From assembly GCA_002070115.1 (NCBI GenBank), contig MWCO01000038.1, forward strand, positions 1 to 53,193: a stretch of 53,193 bases of DNA, read 5' to 3'. Below are positions 38,459 through 47,298 of this stretch, piece by piece. Below the pieces are notes generated by a model. It had not been told where the DNA came from. It did not search any database and saw nothing but the letters and a program-made list of their open reading frames with translations. Source of the DNA: Deltaproteobacteria bacterium ADurb.Bin207 (GTDB lineage Bacteria > Myxococcota_A > Polyangia > Polyangiales > Polyangiaceae). The position numbers were made by a program, and so were the translations under genes. How positions within the stretch are numbered: the first letter of the stretch is position 1; each line of letters starts with the position of its first letter.

Positions 38459-39192
38459 TGCCCGGACTCCTTGCGTCGGGCTTCGAATTGTCCTCCGAGC
38501 CGAGCATTCAAGAACTGATCGATGGTGCCCCGTGCGCCCATACGAGTGATGACCTCCTGTAGTAACGCCTCGGAATTGAATCGAAATTTCCCGGACAGGT
38601 CATGGGCGGCATCCAGACTCAGCCACGTCAGATGCAGCAATGCGACGAACGTATCCAGCACACCGACACCTTGGGTAGCGATCGCCGTAAACACGGGCTC
38701 TCTGCCTTTTTGCGCGAGTTGCACGATCTCATCACGGGATCGTGTCTGGGGTAAGTCGCGTTTGTTGTATTGGATGACGAGGGGCAATTCGCGCATTTCG
38801 CGGCCGTGGAACCGGAGGTTTTCCTTCAAGTCGAGGAAGGCTCGAGCATTGTTTTGCGTCTCGGACAGTTGTGAATCCGCGATGAACGCAACACCATCGG
38901 TTCCTTGCAATACGAGCCGACGTGTCGAGGCGTGAATGACCTGCCCTGGGACGGTAAATAGTTTTAATCGTACGGATAAATCGCCTTCCCCTCGAAAACG
39001 AAGCGGCAATAAGTCAAAAAACAAGGTTCGATCGTCGCGCGTCTCCAACGTCATCAGGCGACCCCGGGTTTGCTCGTCGGAAAAACCATGGATCGCCTGA
39101 AGATTCGTGGTTTTTCCGCTCAAAGCAGGGCCGTAATAGACGAGCTTGATCGTCAATTCTCGAGAAACGAAGTCCAGTTGCACGCTTGGCAC
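38455..39192 (-). CDS. MglA-like Ras-type GTPase with C-terminal extension
   Basis: Small GTPase related to MglA, the polarity switch of Myxococcus motility. 245 aa against about 195 for MglA. G-motifs: P-loop GPALSGKTTN (21-30), an MglA-like switch segment DRTLFFDLLPL, TVPGQV in place of the Ras DxxG as in MglA, and NKRD. The extra C-terminus (RFNSEALLQEVITRMGARG) is unlike MglA. Start is GTG: 39192 is given, but GTG 39183 (following AAGG) is possible. No MglB-like Roadblock gene is adjacent. It overlaps the kinase gene downstream by 4 nt and faces the FHA gene across a 256-nt divergent promoter region. A link to polarity or gliding is inference by family only. Confidence 0.85.
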   Translation of the reverse strand: MPSVQLDFVSRELTIKLVYYGPALSGKTTNLQAIHGFSDEQTRGRLMTLETRDDRTLFFDLLPLRFRGEGDLSVRLKLFTVPGQVIHASTRRLVLQGTDGVAFIADSQLSETQNNARAFLDLKENLRFHGREMRELPLVIQYNKRDLPQTRSRDEIVQLAQKGREPVFTAIATQGVGVLDTFVALLHLTWLSLDAAHDLSGKFRFNSEALLQEVITRMGARGTIDQFLNARLGGQFEARRKESGQ

Positions 39193-39378
39193 CTTCGCGG
39201 TGGGGTTACCGAACGGGATGAAACCAGAAGATGCACGATGCTACTCGAAATCGAGCGTTTAGGGGACAACCCAATCTCTCATTCACGGAATTGAGCGAAT
39301 AATCAGGGCGAAGATATATAAGGCAGGTCCCTCACGCGCTTGCGGGAGGCATTCCCGAACGCCCAGGCATTGATTCGA

Positions 39379-39407
39379 TTGACATCACCTTGCGCTCGGG
39401 TTGCAAT
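39379..39407 (+). promoter_or_regulatory. Sigma70-like promoter of the FHA-CpaF-like gene
   Basis: TTGACA (39379-39384), 17 nt, then TGCAAT (39402-39407). The -35 matches perfectly, the -10 at four of six. Transcription should begin near 39414, about 35 nt upstream of the ATG at 39449. Confidence 0.5.
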
Positions 39408-39417
39408 CGGCACTAGT

Positions 39418-39437
39418 GGTGTGAGTAATCTCACGCC
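39418..39437. repeat. Inverted repeat in the FHA gene leader
   Basis: GGTGTGAG (39418-39425), TAAT, CTCACGCC (39430-39437): an inverted repeat with one mismatch in eight. It starts about 4 nt after the predicted transcription start, so it could be an operator that blocks the promoter or a leader hairpin. Confidence 0.4.
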
Positions 39438-39448
39438 CAAAGGCTGGA

Positions 39449-41443
39449 ATGTTCGCGATTATCATAACGGAAAAAGGCGGCAACGAACGGCGCGAGGTGT
39501 TCGATCGGACGGAGGTCAGCGTCGGGCGCGTGCAAGGCAATGAGTTGATGCTTCCGAAAGGCAATGTCTCAAAGCATCACGCGCGATTGCTGTACCGTGA
39601 TGGCCGATTCATCGTCACGGACTTGAAAAGCACCAACGGCACGTACGTAAACGGTCGCAAAATCACGCAGGCCACGATCGTGCGGGAAGGCGACAAAATC
39701 TATGTAGGCGATTTCATCTTGCGGCTCGAAGTGCCGCAAGGCGCCGGAGGGGCCGTCGTCGCCGCCGGTGGACCCAGTGTCACTCCCTCCGAGGACTCTC
39801 CAGAACGTATCTCTTCGTCTCGTAGCCCAAGCATGCGCGATGTTCCTCCCCCTAGTCGGCCGCCTGTACGACGAGGTGCCGAAGGACCTGTCAGCCATTA
39901 CCCGTTGGAAAACGATCCCGACGAACAGTCTTGGAGTGGCGACGCATCGCCGCTGGATGGGCCCGCCCCCGTGCCGGCTCATCCCGCGCCCTTGCGCGTT
40001 CCTGCTCCCCCCCGGGTTCCCTCACCGCCCGCTCGCGTATCGCCACAAGCGTCGCCATCACCACACCGACCAGGCAGCCAGGCCGATGTCACCTCGCCCA
40101 CGCAAGCCGCATCGGCACAACCCAATCGCGCCCCCCTGCCACGCTCGAGCGCTCGCGACGTGGGGTTCAGCTCCGACTCGATCCAGGTGCCCGCACAGCG
40201 CATTGCCGCGTTCACGGTCATCGAACGGGTCGAGCAAACGCCGGAAATCAAAGCGATTTCCGATGGAAAAGAAGTGTCCCAGGCGACGGCGGATCGAGTC
40301 GAACGCGTCTTGCGCGAAACGGTCTCGGCCCTTCGTGCCAGTGGCGAGATGGCTCCTCAAATCGATCCGGAAAGCGTGATCCAAGAAGCTCGCGAAGAAC
40401 TCCTTGGATTGGGCCCTCTCGGACCCTTGCTCGCGGACGAGGAAGTGATCGAAATTCATGTGCATCGATATGCCTGGGTGTCGGTCATTCGCACGACAGG
40501 TCCACGACGTGCCGAGATTCCTTTTGCTTCCGGAAGTTCCCTCGACCGTATTCTTCGACGACTGTGTGCTAGCGCGGGCTCGCCCATCGCTAGCGGCGAA
40601 GCCATGGTGGAACGACAAGTGCATGCCGGATCCACGAAACTCATCGCTGCTTTCCCTCCCGTGTCCGGCACGGGACCGGTCGCCACATTGCTGAAATGCC
40701 CGCCGGTAACCTTGTCTCTCGAAGATCTGGTGCGGGCAGGAACCTTGTCCCGGGCCATGGCCTCTTTCATAGGACAAGCCATCACGGGACACGTCAATAT
40801 CTTGGTGACCGTGGCCCCAGGCGCCGATGGTAGAAGCATCATTGCAAGTTTGCTCAGCGCCGTTCGACCCGACGAACACGTTGTGGTGGCTCATGATGCC
40901 GGGTGCCCACTGACGCTGCCCCGCAATGGAACCAGTATTCTCACCCAACCCACACGCGAAGGAGCTTCCGCCGTGCGCATCGCCGCACGCCTCGGTTCCG
41001 ATAGCCTCTTCGTCACACATTGTGAAGGCTTCGTGACCTCCGAAGTTCTCGATGCCGTGGCAAGCGGTTGTGATGGCGTCGTCGCTTTCATGCAAGCTCC
41101 TTCGCTGCGTCATGCTGTCGCGCGAGCCGCCCCCGAAATCGCTGCCTTACGCCCAGGTTTGCCCATCGAATCCGTGCGAGAATGGCTAAGCGCTTCGTTC
41201 GATCTCGCGATCGAAGTGGTTCGCTTGCGAGATGGTAGATCGCGCGTCGCGCGCATCGCAGAACCCGCGGGAGTAGAAGGCAATATCATCGCCATGCGCG
41301 ATATCTTCACCTTCTCCGTCGAACGAACCGCTTCTGGCGGCACCGTGGAAGGCAGTTTCCATCCAACAGGTGTCGTCCCTAAGGTCGCCGATAACCTTCA
41401 GGCCCGTGGCGTACCCATCGACCCGAACTTGTTCCGTCGATGA
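39449..41443 (+). CDS. FHA domain fused to a degenerate CpaF-like ATPase domain
   Basis: 664 aa, cytosolic. The FHA domain (residues 1-95, SVGR, VSKHHARL, STNGTYVNG) should bind phosphothreonine proteins. A Pro/Ala/Ser-rich linker (about 100-245) leads to a domain with clear CpaF/VirB11 flow: GPLGPLLADEEVIEIHVHR, ISVERQVH region, and an end NIIAMRDIFTF...GVVPKVADNL. ATPase motifs are lost. The P-loop region is A-P-G-A-D-G-R-S (456-463; K to R462, first Gly lost). The TIED equivalent is VAHD (E to H), the VGE equivalent is FVTHCEG (E to H), and the LHAN equivalent is FMQAP (H to Q). It is therefore probably a scaffold or a regulator of another ATPase. Divergent from the MglA-like operon. Confidence 0.85.
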   Translation: MFAIIITEKGGNERREVFDRTEVSVGRVQGNELMLPKGNVSKHHARLLYRDGRFIVTDLKSTNGTYVNGRKITQATIVREGDKIYVGDFILRLEVPQGAGGAVVAAGGPSVTPSEDSPERISSSRSPSMRDVPPPSRPPVRRGAEGPVSHYPLENDPDEQSWSGDASPLDGPAPVPAHPAPLRVPAPPRVPSPPARVSPQASPSPHRPGSQADVTSPTQAASAQPNRAPLPRSSARDVGFSSDSIQVPAQRIAAFTVIERVEQTPEIKAISDGKEVSQATADRVERVLRETVSALRASGEMAPQIDPESVIQEAREELLGLGPLGPLLADEEVIEIHVHRYAWVSVIRTTGPRRAEIPFASGSSLDRILRRLCASAGSPIASGEAMVERQVHAGSTKLIAAFPPVSGTGPVATLLKCPPVTLSLEDLVRAGTLSRAMASFIGQAITGHVNILVTVAPGADGRSIIASLLSAVRPDEHVVVAHDAGCPLTLPRNGTSILTQPTREGASAVRIAARLGSDSLFVTHCEGFVTSEVLDAVASGCDGVVAFMQAPSLRHAVARAAPEIAALRPGLPIESVREWLSASFDLAIEVVRLRDGRSRVARIAEPAGVEGNIIAMRDIFTFSVERTASGGTVEGSFHPTGVVPKVADNLQARGVPIDPNLFRR

Positions 41444-41580
41444 CCCTCATAACGAACCATCACCTCATGCGATGACCCGAATAGAAGGTCCGTCGCAAAC
41501 ACATATATCCTTCCCTCACACCCGCACCTTAAGGTCGTGTGGATCCGCGAGCCAGCGCCACGCGCTCATGCTCTCATTCA

Positions 41581-42084
41581 CTAACGACTACGATGCTTGG
41601 CGAGTTGTCGTTGCACCAAACGTCGGCGCACGGGCCCCAAATGGTCAATCATCAACTCACCGTCGAGATGCTCATTTTCATGCTGAATCGCAACCGCCAG
41701 GAGCCCTTCGGCCTCGAGTTCGAACGGTGTACCCGTGCGGTCCAACGCCTGAACCCGAACTTTCGCGGACCGCTCCACTGTCTCGCTAACGCCAGGAAAT
41801 GAAAGACAACCCTCGTTCCACGTCAGCTCCCCTTCTCGATGAACGATCTGGGGATTGATGAAGACATGCAAATCGCTGGGCTCGTCTTCGCTCGCGATGT
41901 CGATGATGAACACGCGATGAAGGACGCCTACCTGGTTGGCAGCGAGACCTACACCCGGGGCCGCATACATCGTCTCAGCCATATCATCGATCAAACGAAG
42001 CAATTCCGGAGTGATTTGGTCCACGGGCTTGGCGCGCTCGCGAAGGACCGGATCGGGAAATACGCGAATGGGAAGAATAGCCAT
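41581..42084 (-). CDS. def: Peptide deformylase
   Basis: Removes the formyl group from the first Met of nascent proteins. 167 aa, normal length. All three metal motifs are present: GVGLAANQ (44-51), EGCLS (91-95; C93 is a metal ligand) and QHENEHLDG (H135, E136, H139; bacterial enzymes usually have QHEIDHLDG, so the middle is slightly unusual). These give the Fe or Zn site and the catalytic Glu. It is the last gene on this strand after ribD, but 224 nt separates them, so it may have its own promoter. No methionyl-tRNA formyltransferase gene (fmt) is next to it, unlike many genomes. Confidence 0.95.
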   Translation of the reverse strand: MAILPIRVFPDPVLRERAKPVDQITPELLRLIDDMAETMYAAPGVGLAANQVGVLHRVFIIDIASEDEPSDLHVFINPQIVHREGELTWNEGCLSFPGVSETVERSAKVRVQALDRTGTPFELEAEGLLAVAIQHENEHLDGELMIDHLGPVRRRLVQRQLAKHRSR

Positions 42085-42308
42085 GATGCAAAACTATTCG
42101 TACGTCGCCAGGCGCGCGTTGGCAAGCGTAGGTCTACGTTCCGGTCGAACGACAGCGCAGAAGAATCGATGCACCAAGGCAACCTACAAACCCAACGATG
42201 CATCAACCGTGGCCGTTACCCATTCTCCCACGGTTTTTCCTCGCAAACCGTTCGTCAGCGATTGGGCCGAAAAGGGAGGCTGCGTATCGTGAATCGGCGA
42301 CGCGACCG

Positions 42309-43430
42309 TCAGGCGCGCGACGATGTGGTGGCGGTAAGCAGGCCATGCACGTAGGCATCTCGTCCGCAAAGCTCCCACCGTGGTTCCACCATGGTCGGTG
42401 CGTCGGCAAGGTTGGCCGGCCCAGCCCAATCGACCGCGCCAGGACGCCCTCGAGGCCCCAACAACATGGGCCCGATGAAGACGTGCAGCTCATCGACAAG
42501 TCCCGCGTTGAGCAGGCTTCCGGCGAGTTCGGCGCCGCCCTCGACCAGCAGCCGGACGATTCCAAGACCGGCTATGGCTCGCAATCCCGCGGTGATATCC
42601 ACTCGTCCCTCGCTCGAACGTGCCACGCGAATGACTTCGACTCCCTGGGCTACCAAGGTGCTTTCAATGGATTCTGGTGCATCCTGCGCCGTAACAATCC
42701 AAGTGGGCGTATCCATAGCCGTAGCGATGAGGTTCGCGGAAAGAGGAATACGAAGCTTCGAATCGACCGCTATCCGAATCGGGTTAGGACCTTCGACGTC
42801 ACGCACGGTCAGTTGAGGGTCGTCGGCCAATACCGTACCGACACCGACCATGACGGCGTCATGGGAAGCACGAATTTCGTGGACTTTGGCCCGTGCTTCC
42901 GGTCCCGTCACCCATTTGCTCGCGCCCGTTCGCGTGGCGATTCGACCGTCGAGAGATACAGCAAGTTTGAGACTGACGTAGGGTAGACCCGTGGTGATTT
43001 GTTTGACCCACGGTTGGATCAACGCGCGAGCTTCGATGCCTTTGACACCAAGATCGACTTGCACGCCAGCCGCTTCGAGCACTTCGATACCACCGCCCTC
43101 GACATGAGGATTGGGGTCTCGGCAGGCGATTACCACCCGCGCAATGCCCGCTTGCAAGATAAGGTCAACACATGGAGGGGTTTTGCCCGTGTGATTGCAC
43201 GGCTCGAGAGTGACATACAAGGTCGCGCCCTTCGCTGCTTCCCCAGCAGCGCGCAAAGCCACGACTTCGGCATGTTCCGTTCCCGCGCGTTCATGATGCC
43301 CCACAGAGATGACTTCGTGACCACGAGCCACTACCGCGCCTACATGAGGATTGGGCGAAGGACGTCCACGCCTGGCTTCTGCAAGCGCTTTCGTCATCAT
43401 TTTGAGATCGATGTCGGCTTCCGTCGGCAT
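42309..43430 (-). CDS. ribD: Bifunctional riboflavin biosynthesis protein RibD
   Basis: Carries out the second and third steps of riboflavin synthesis: deamination of the pyrimidine ring and NADPH reduction of the ribosyl side chain. 373 aa. The deaminase domain (1-145) has the zinc site H53-A-E55 and P-C78-N-H...C87 (EPCNHTGKTPPC). The reductase domain (about 146-365) has VSLKLAVSLDGRIAT, GVGTVLADDPQLTVR, LLVEGGAELAGSLL. It lies 17 nt after nrdR, a common bacterial arrangement (nrdR-ribD). No FMN riboswitch is seen. Confidence 0.95.
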   Translation of the reverse strand: MPTEADIDLKMMTKALAEARRGRPSPNPHVGAVVARGHEVISVGHHERAGTEHAEVVALRAAGEAAKGATLYVTLEPCNHTGKTPPCVDLILQAGIARVVIACRDPNPHVEGGGIEVLEAAGVQVDLGVKGIEARALIQPWVKQITTGLPYVSLKLAVSLDGRIATRTGASKWVTGPEARAKVHEIRASHDAVMVGVGTVLADDPQLTVRDVEGPNPIRIAVDSKLRIPLSANLIATAMDTPTWIVTAQDAPESIESTLVAQGVEVIRVARSSEGRVDITAGLRAIAGLGIVRLLVEGGAELAGSLLNAGLVDELHVFIGPMLLGPRGRPGAVDWAGPANLADAPTMVEPRWELCGRDAYVHGLLTATTSSRA

Positions 43431-43447
43431 TCGTAACCTCGCAAGCT

Positions 43448-43912
43448 TTACTGCGATGGGGGCTCGGTGACAAGCGTCGCCAACTCACGAGAGAAGTCTT
43501 CGAGATCCCGAAACTGACGATAAACGCTTGCAAATCGCACGTATGCCACTTGATCGAGCTTTCGCAAGCGGTTCATGACCTTCTCTCCAATGGTCGTGAA
43601 GGACACTTCTCGCTCACCGGATTCTTGCAATTCGCGTTCGATACTCTCCGCGATTTCGTCGATTTGACTCATCGAGACAGGACGTTTGTTGCAGGCCAAA
43701 CGAATACCGCTGACGATTTTCCGACGATCGAAGAATTCGCGACGGCCATCGCGTTTGACCACGGACGGAAGCAGGTCTTCGACACGTTCGTAGGTGGTAT
43801 AGCGACGTCCGCAGTTTTCACATTCACGACGACGACGTGTGACCTCTCCGCTCGTGCTGAGTCTCGAGTCGATGACCCGGTTTTCCAACTGGCCGCAATG
43901 GGGGCATTTCAT
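43448..43912 (-). CDS. nrdR: Transcriptional repressor NrdR
   Basis: Zinc-ribbon/ATP-cone regulator that senses ATP and dATP and represses ribonucleotide reductase genes by binding paired NrdR boxes. 154 aa, standard. Zinc ligands C3, C6, C31 and C34 (MKCPHC and CENCGRR); the ATP-cone domain (about 49-139) starts [16 protein letters not shown], with [10 protein letters not shown] near the end. Its start overlaps the rpiB stop by 4 nt, and ribD follows 17 nt later. I looked for NrdR-box pairs in this window and did not find a convincing one. Confidence 0.96.
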   Translation of the reverse strand: MKCPHCGQLENRVIDSRLSTSGEVTRRRRECENCGRRYTTYERVEDLLPSVVKRDGRREFFDRRKIVSGIRLACNKRPVSMSQIDEIAESIERELQESGEREVSFTTIGEKVMNRLRKLDQVAYVRFASVYRQFRDLEDFSRELATLVTEPPSQ

Positions 43913-44358
43913 TCTACAGGCTCCCCAGGCGACAATTTGGCGATTCGTCGTGCGTGCCGATCGCTCGAATCCGAAGGGGTATCAAGAAAAACTCGAAGGA
44001 TGTCGCAGGCAAGTCCCTGACCGACGACACGTTCTCCCATGCACAATACATTGGCATCGTTATGCTCTCGCGCCATGCGAGCGGAGTAGGTGTCGGATAC
44101 GACCGCAGCGCGAATATGCGGATGTCGATTGGCCGCCATCGACATCCCCACCCCCGTGCCGCAGATGAGCACACCACGGGGAAAACGCCCTTGCCCAATC
44201 ACTCGCGCCATGAGGTGCGCGTAATCCGGGTAGTCACAGGACGAAGGGTCGAAGGGTCCAAGGTCCTCGAAAGCGATGCCCCATTGCATGAGTGCTTGCT
44301 TGAGGGCTTCTTTCAGAGCGAATCCACCGTGATCGGAAGCAATGGCGAGCGGGGTCAT
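43909..44358 (-). CDS. rpiB: Ribose-5-phosphate isomerase B
   Basis: Interconverts ribose-5-phosphate and ribulose-5-phosphate in the pentose phosphate pathway. 149 aa, standard for the RpiB/LacAB family. Landmarks: [11 protein letters not shown] (D9, H10), [14 protein letters not shown] (C66 is the usual base), and [17 protein letters not shown]. It is placed between fabF and nrdR, overlapping nrdR by 4 nt. Confidence 0.95.
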   Translation of the reverse strand: MTPLAIASDHGGFALKEALKQALMQWGIAFEDLGPFDPSSCDYPDYAHLMARVIGQGRFPRGVLICGTGVGMSMAANRHPHIRAAVVSDTYSARMAREHNDANVLCMGERVVGQGLACDILRVFLDTPSDSSDRHARRIAKLSPGEPVE

Positions 44359-44405
44359 GCGTAGGTTCTAGCGTTGATGGTAGGGAAAAAAAAGATGGAT
44401 GAGAT

Positions 44406-45659
44406 TCAGTTCACGCGCGACAGGACCAGCGAGACGTTCGTGCCGCCAAATCCGAAAGAATTGGACAAAGCATGGCGCACGGAGCGCTCCCTTGCCTCAT
44501 TGGCTACGACATCCACGGCGCATTGGGGGTCTTTTTCGCCGATGTTGATGGTGGGGGGAACGAGCCCTCGGGCGCACGCCAGCGCCGTAAATGCCGCCTC
44601 CGCAGCTCCGGCAGCCCCAAGCAAATGCCCCGTCATCGATTTGGTCGACGATACCCATAAACGTTGATCGGAAGCGTGGTGGCCGAATACATCCACGATA
44701 GCCTTGCATTCCTGCACGTCGCCCTGGGGAGTGCCCGTACCATGCGCATTGATATACTCGATTTGCTCGGCAACGAGTCCGGCATCCTGCATCGCCCTAC
44801 GCATCGATGCCATGGCACCTCGGCCGTCGAGCGCGGGTTGAACGGGATGATAAGCGTCGCACGAGGAACCGTATCCCGTGAGTTCCGCATAGATGCGAGC
44901 GCCGCGACGCTTGGCGCGAGTGAGCGGCTCGAGCACCAGGACCGCTGCTCCTTCGGAGGCGACAAACCCATCGCGTTGCGTGTCGAACGGACGACACGCG
45001 CCTTTGGGGTCATCGTTTCTTCGCGACAGAGCAAACATGGCCTGAAAACCCGCAATGCCCGTGGGGGTGATGGTAGCTTCCGCCCCGCCCGCTATCGCCA
45101 CGGAAGCCGCTCCCGCGCGAAGAAGCATCAAAGCCTCGCCAATGGCATGGGCCCCGGAAGCACAGGCCGACGCGGTACAAAAGCTTGGGCCATGTATCCC
45201 AAGCGCAATCGAAATTTGTCCCGCCGCCATGTTCATCGCAATCGTGGGAACCGCATAAGGACTGACTTTCGAAGGCCCTTTTTCGCGTATCACCTCCGAC
45301 ACACGCTCCAAACCTTCCAATCCCCCCATGCCAACTCCCATCACACAAGCCGCGTTTTCCCGCTCCTGCTCCGTCAACTCCAATCCCGCATCCCGCACCG
45401 CAAGCTGCGCCGATGCCACCGCAAATTGCGCAAAACGCCCCAACTCACGAACCTTTTTCTTGGGAATATGAACCGAAGGATCCCAATCCTTCACTTCACC
45501 CGCAATACGAACCGCAAACTCACTCGCGTCAAACGCCGTGATCAACCCAATTCCACTGCGACCCGCAAGCAGGTTATCCCAGGTTTCCGTCACACCAGTC
45601 CCACATGGCGTCACCATGCCGAGACCCGTCACGACTATCCGTTCTCGTGCTGTATCCAT
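44406..45659 (-). CDS. fabF: 3-oxoacyl-ACP synthase II
   Basis: Condensing enzyme that extends acyl-ACP by two carbons from malonyl-ACP. 417 aa. The triad is intact: C166 in SACASGAH, H306 in NAHGTGTPQGD and H344 in SSTKSMTGHLLG, with K340 in the same motif. VVTGLGMVTPCG opens the protein, as usual. It follows acpP by 57 nt in the order fabG-acpP-fabF, the usual fab cluster. Its start ribosome site is weak (GAG). Confidence 0.96.
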   Translation of the reverse strand: MDTARERIVVTGLGMVTPCGTGVTETWDNLLAGRSGIGLITAFDASEFAVRIAGEVKDWDPSVHIPKKKVRELGRFAQFAVASAQLAVRDAGLELTEQERENAACVMGVGMGGLEGLERVSEVIREKGPSKVSPYAVPTIAMNMAAGQISIALGIHGPSFCTASACASGAHAIGEALMLLRAGAASVAIAGGAEATITPTGIAGFQAMFALSRRNDDPKGACRPFDTQRDGFVASEGAAVLVLEPLTRAKRRGARIYAELTGYGSSCDAYHPVQPALDGRGAMASMRRAMQDAGLVAEQIEYINAHGTGTPQGDVQECKAIVDVFGHHASDQRLWVSSTKSMTGHLLGAAGAAEAAFTALACARGLVPPTINIGEKDPQCAVDVVANEARERSVRHALSNSFGFGGTNVSLVLSRVN

Positions 45660-45716
45660 GACTGCTCGTCGGAAAGTGCGTCGCGCACAAACCCCGGAGC
45701 GACGGGGCCCACAAAA

Positions 45717-45965
45717 CTATTTTTTTGCGTGCTTCTCAATATAATCGATGGCGTCCTGCACCGTGCGGATTTTTTCCGTATCCTCATCGGGGATATCGAT
45801 TTCGAACCGCTCCTCGAACGCCAACACCAACTCCACCAACCCAAGAGAATCCGCTCCAAGATCGTCAATGAATGTCGACTCGGGCTTGATGTCCTTTTCG
45901 TCGACATCCATCTGCTCTTTGATGATCGCCGTCACCTCGGCCGCAATATCACGCTTATCCGCCAT
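45717..45965 (-). CDS. acpP: Acyl carrier protein
   Basis: 82 aa carrier of growing fatty acids. The phosphopantetheine site is S40 in [13 protein letters not shown] (usually DSLD; here DSLG, which should be tolerated). Helix II and the EFDIDIPDE-type acidic end are normal. GGAGGGA stands immediately before the ATG, a strong ribosome site consistent with high expression. It lies between fabG (207 nt upstream) and fabF (57 nt downstream). Confidence 0.97.
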   Translation of the reverse strand: MADKRDIAAEVTAIIKEQMDVDEKDIKPESTFIDDLGADSLGLVELVLAFEERFEIDIPDEDTEKIRTVQDAIDYIEKHAKK

Positions 45966-46172
45966 GGGGTCCCTCCGGACACGTAGTGTTCAATTCGTTG
46001 TCATCGTCGAGTCGTCGTGGCCCTTCATCCAGCCAAGCCACGCCCGCCGATCCGGTCATCACCGTATCTTGTGATAACGGTCGCACGGCGTAGCGCGCTC
46101 CTCGAAAACCATCAAGCTGTTTCGACCCTCCACCGTCTCTCTGCTTGCAACGCGATGCGTTATTCACGACTT

Positions 46173-46919
46173 TCAACCGTACATCCCGCCATTCACTCGC
46201 AACACATGCCCCGTCACGTATCCCGCTTCGTCGCTCGCCAAATAGGCCACCGCCGCGGCTACGTCCCCCGCCTGCCCAAATCGACCCAGCGGAATCGCAT
46301 TCACCATCGCCCCGCGCATCTGCTCACTCATCCCCGCCGTCATGTCCGTGTCGATGAGCCCCGGAGCCACCGCATTGACCGTGATTCCCCTCGAACCCAA
46401 CTCCCTCGCCAAACTCTTGGTCACTCCAAGCATCGCCGCTTTCGACGCCGCGTAAAACGTCTGCCCCACGTTGCCCATCTCGCCCACAACACTCGACACC
46501 AAAATGATTCGACCTCGCCGCGCTCGCAGCATCGGCTTGATCGACGACCTGGCCAACGCAATCGCCCCCCGAAGGTTGACTTCCAACATCGATTGCAAAT
46601 CTTCATCCTTCGCACGCATCAGCAATCCGTCTTTCGATATCCCCGCATTGGCGACCACGATGTCCAGACGCCCCGCGCGCTCAACGACCTGCGTGACCGC
46701 CATGTCGACCGCTTTGCTATCGGCTACATCGAAACCAAGGGCCTCCGCCTTTGCTCCCGCCGCCTCGATTTCCATAACCACCTGCTCGGCCTGCTGCTTG
46801 CCCGAGAGATAGTTCACGAACACTCGCGCCCCCTGGGCCGCAAGTCCCACCGCGATCGCCCGGCCAATCCCTCGGGATGAACCTGTCACCAACGCCACTT
46901 TGTCGTCCAGCCGAAACAT
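46173..46919 (-). CDS. fabG: 3-oxoacyl-ACP reductase
   Basis: NADPH-dependent reductase of the fatty acid cycle. 248 aa from the ATG at 46919; a longer frame up to 47042 exists but the product would gain a useless extension, and this start matches FabG length. Cofactor loop TGSSRGIGR (12-20), NAG near 91-93, N115, and the catalytic S143-Y156-K160 (SSVVGEMGN, FYAASK). First gene of fabG-acpP-fabF. The promoter is probably at 47269-47298, giving a leader of about 340 nt. The 207-nt gap to acpP suggests a second promoter or processing site there. Confidence 0.96.
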   Translation of the reverse strand: MFRLDDKVALVTGSSRGIGRAIAVGLAAQGARVFVNYLSGKQQAEQVVMEIEAAGAKAEALGFDVADSKAVDMAVTQVVERAGRLDIVVANAGISKDGLLMRAKDEDLQSMLEVNLRGAIALARSSIKPMLRARRGRIILVSSVVGEMGNVGQTFYAASKAAMLGVTKSLARELGSRGITVNAVAPGLIDTDMTAGMSEQMRGAMVNAIPLGRFGQAGDVAAAVAYLASDEAGYVTGHVLRVNGGMYG

Positions 46920-47230
46920 GCCTCGCTCTTTCGCACGGCTTGCTCCCCAACTCAAGGGAACACGCAACTTCGCCGTCACACCACCCCGAATTCCACCATC
47001 GAAAATCGATAGCTGCCCACCGTCTTCTCTCCCCCCAAGCATGAAGCAAACGGCTCCGACCAGCCTTGCACCCTCGGGTTGCCGTTTTCCCTTCTTCCCC
47101 CCGTCGCCTCATGCCTCGATGGTTCTGCCCCCTTTCCATGTCATTGCCATCGATTGAAATAGTGGCAGCTACGTCCACGACGATGATGTCGCCAGGATGG
47201 GTGAAGTATACGATTACGTATATTTGTGAC

Positions 47231-47266
47231 TTGGAGAAATGGCGTGATATATGTTGTATTCTCCAA
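47231..47266. repeat. Inverted repeat at predicted fab transcription start
   Basis: TTGGAGAA (47231-47238) and TTCTCCAA (47259-47266), perfect, 20-nt spacer. The right arm begins 2 nt downstream of the putative -10 on the minus strand, so it overlaps the predicted transcription start. Position and symmetry fit an operator for a dimeric or tetrameric repressor; an RNA hairpin is also possible. Confidence 0.45.
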
Positions 47267-47268
47267 AA

Positions 47269-47298
47269 AATATAGAATATTTTTATCTTTAATGACAA
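47269..47298 (-). promoter_or_regulatory. Sigma70-like promoter reading toward fabG
   Basis: On the minus strand TTGTCA (47298-47293), 18 nt, then TATATT (47274-47269), in an AT-rich island. Likely transcription start near 47262. It fits the fabG-acpP-fabF unit. Confidence 0.5.

Noticed and set aside
41517..41541. Palindrome ACCTTAAGGT between the convergent FHA and def genes
   Set aside because: The arms outside the 10-bp core are asymmetric and no T-run follows, so a terminator call is not supported.
36098..43430. TPP or FMN riboswitches near thiL and ribD
   Set aside because: thiL is 6 nt from the upstream stop and ribD 17 nt, leaving no room; no such elements are seen elsewhere here.
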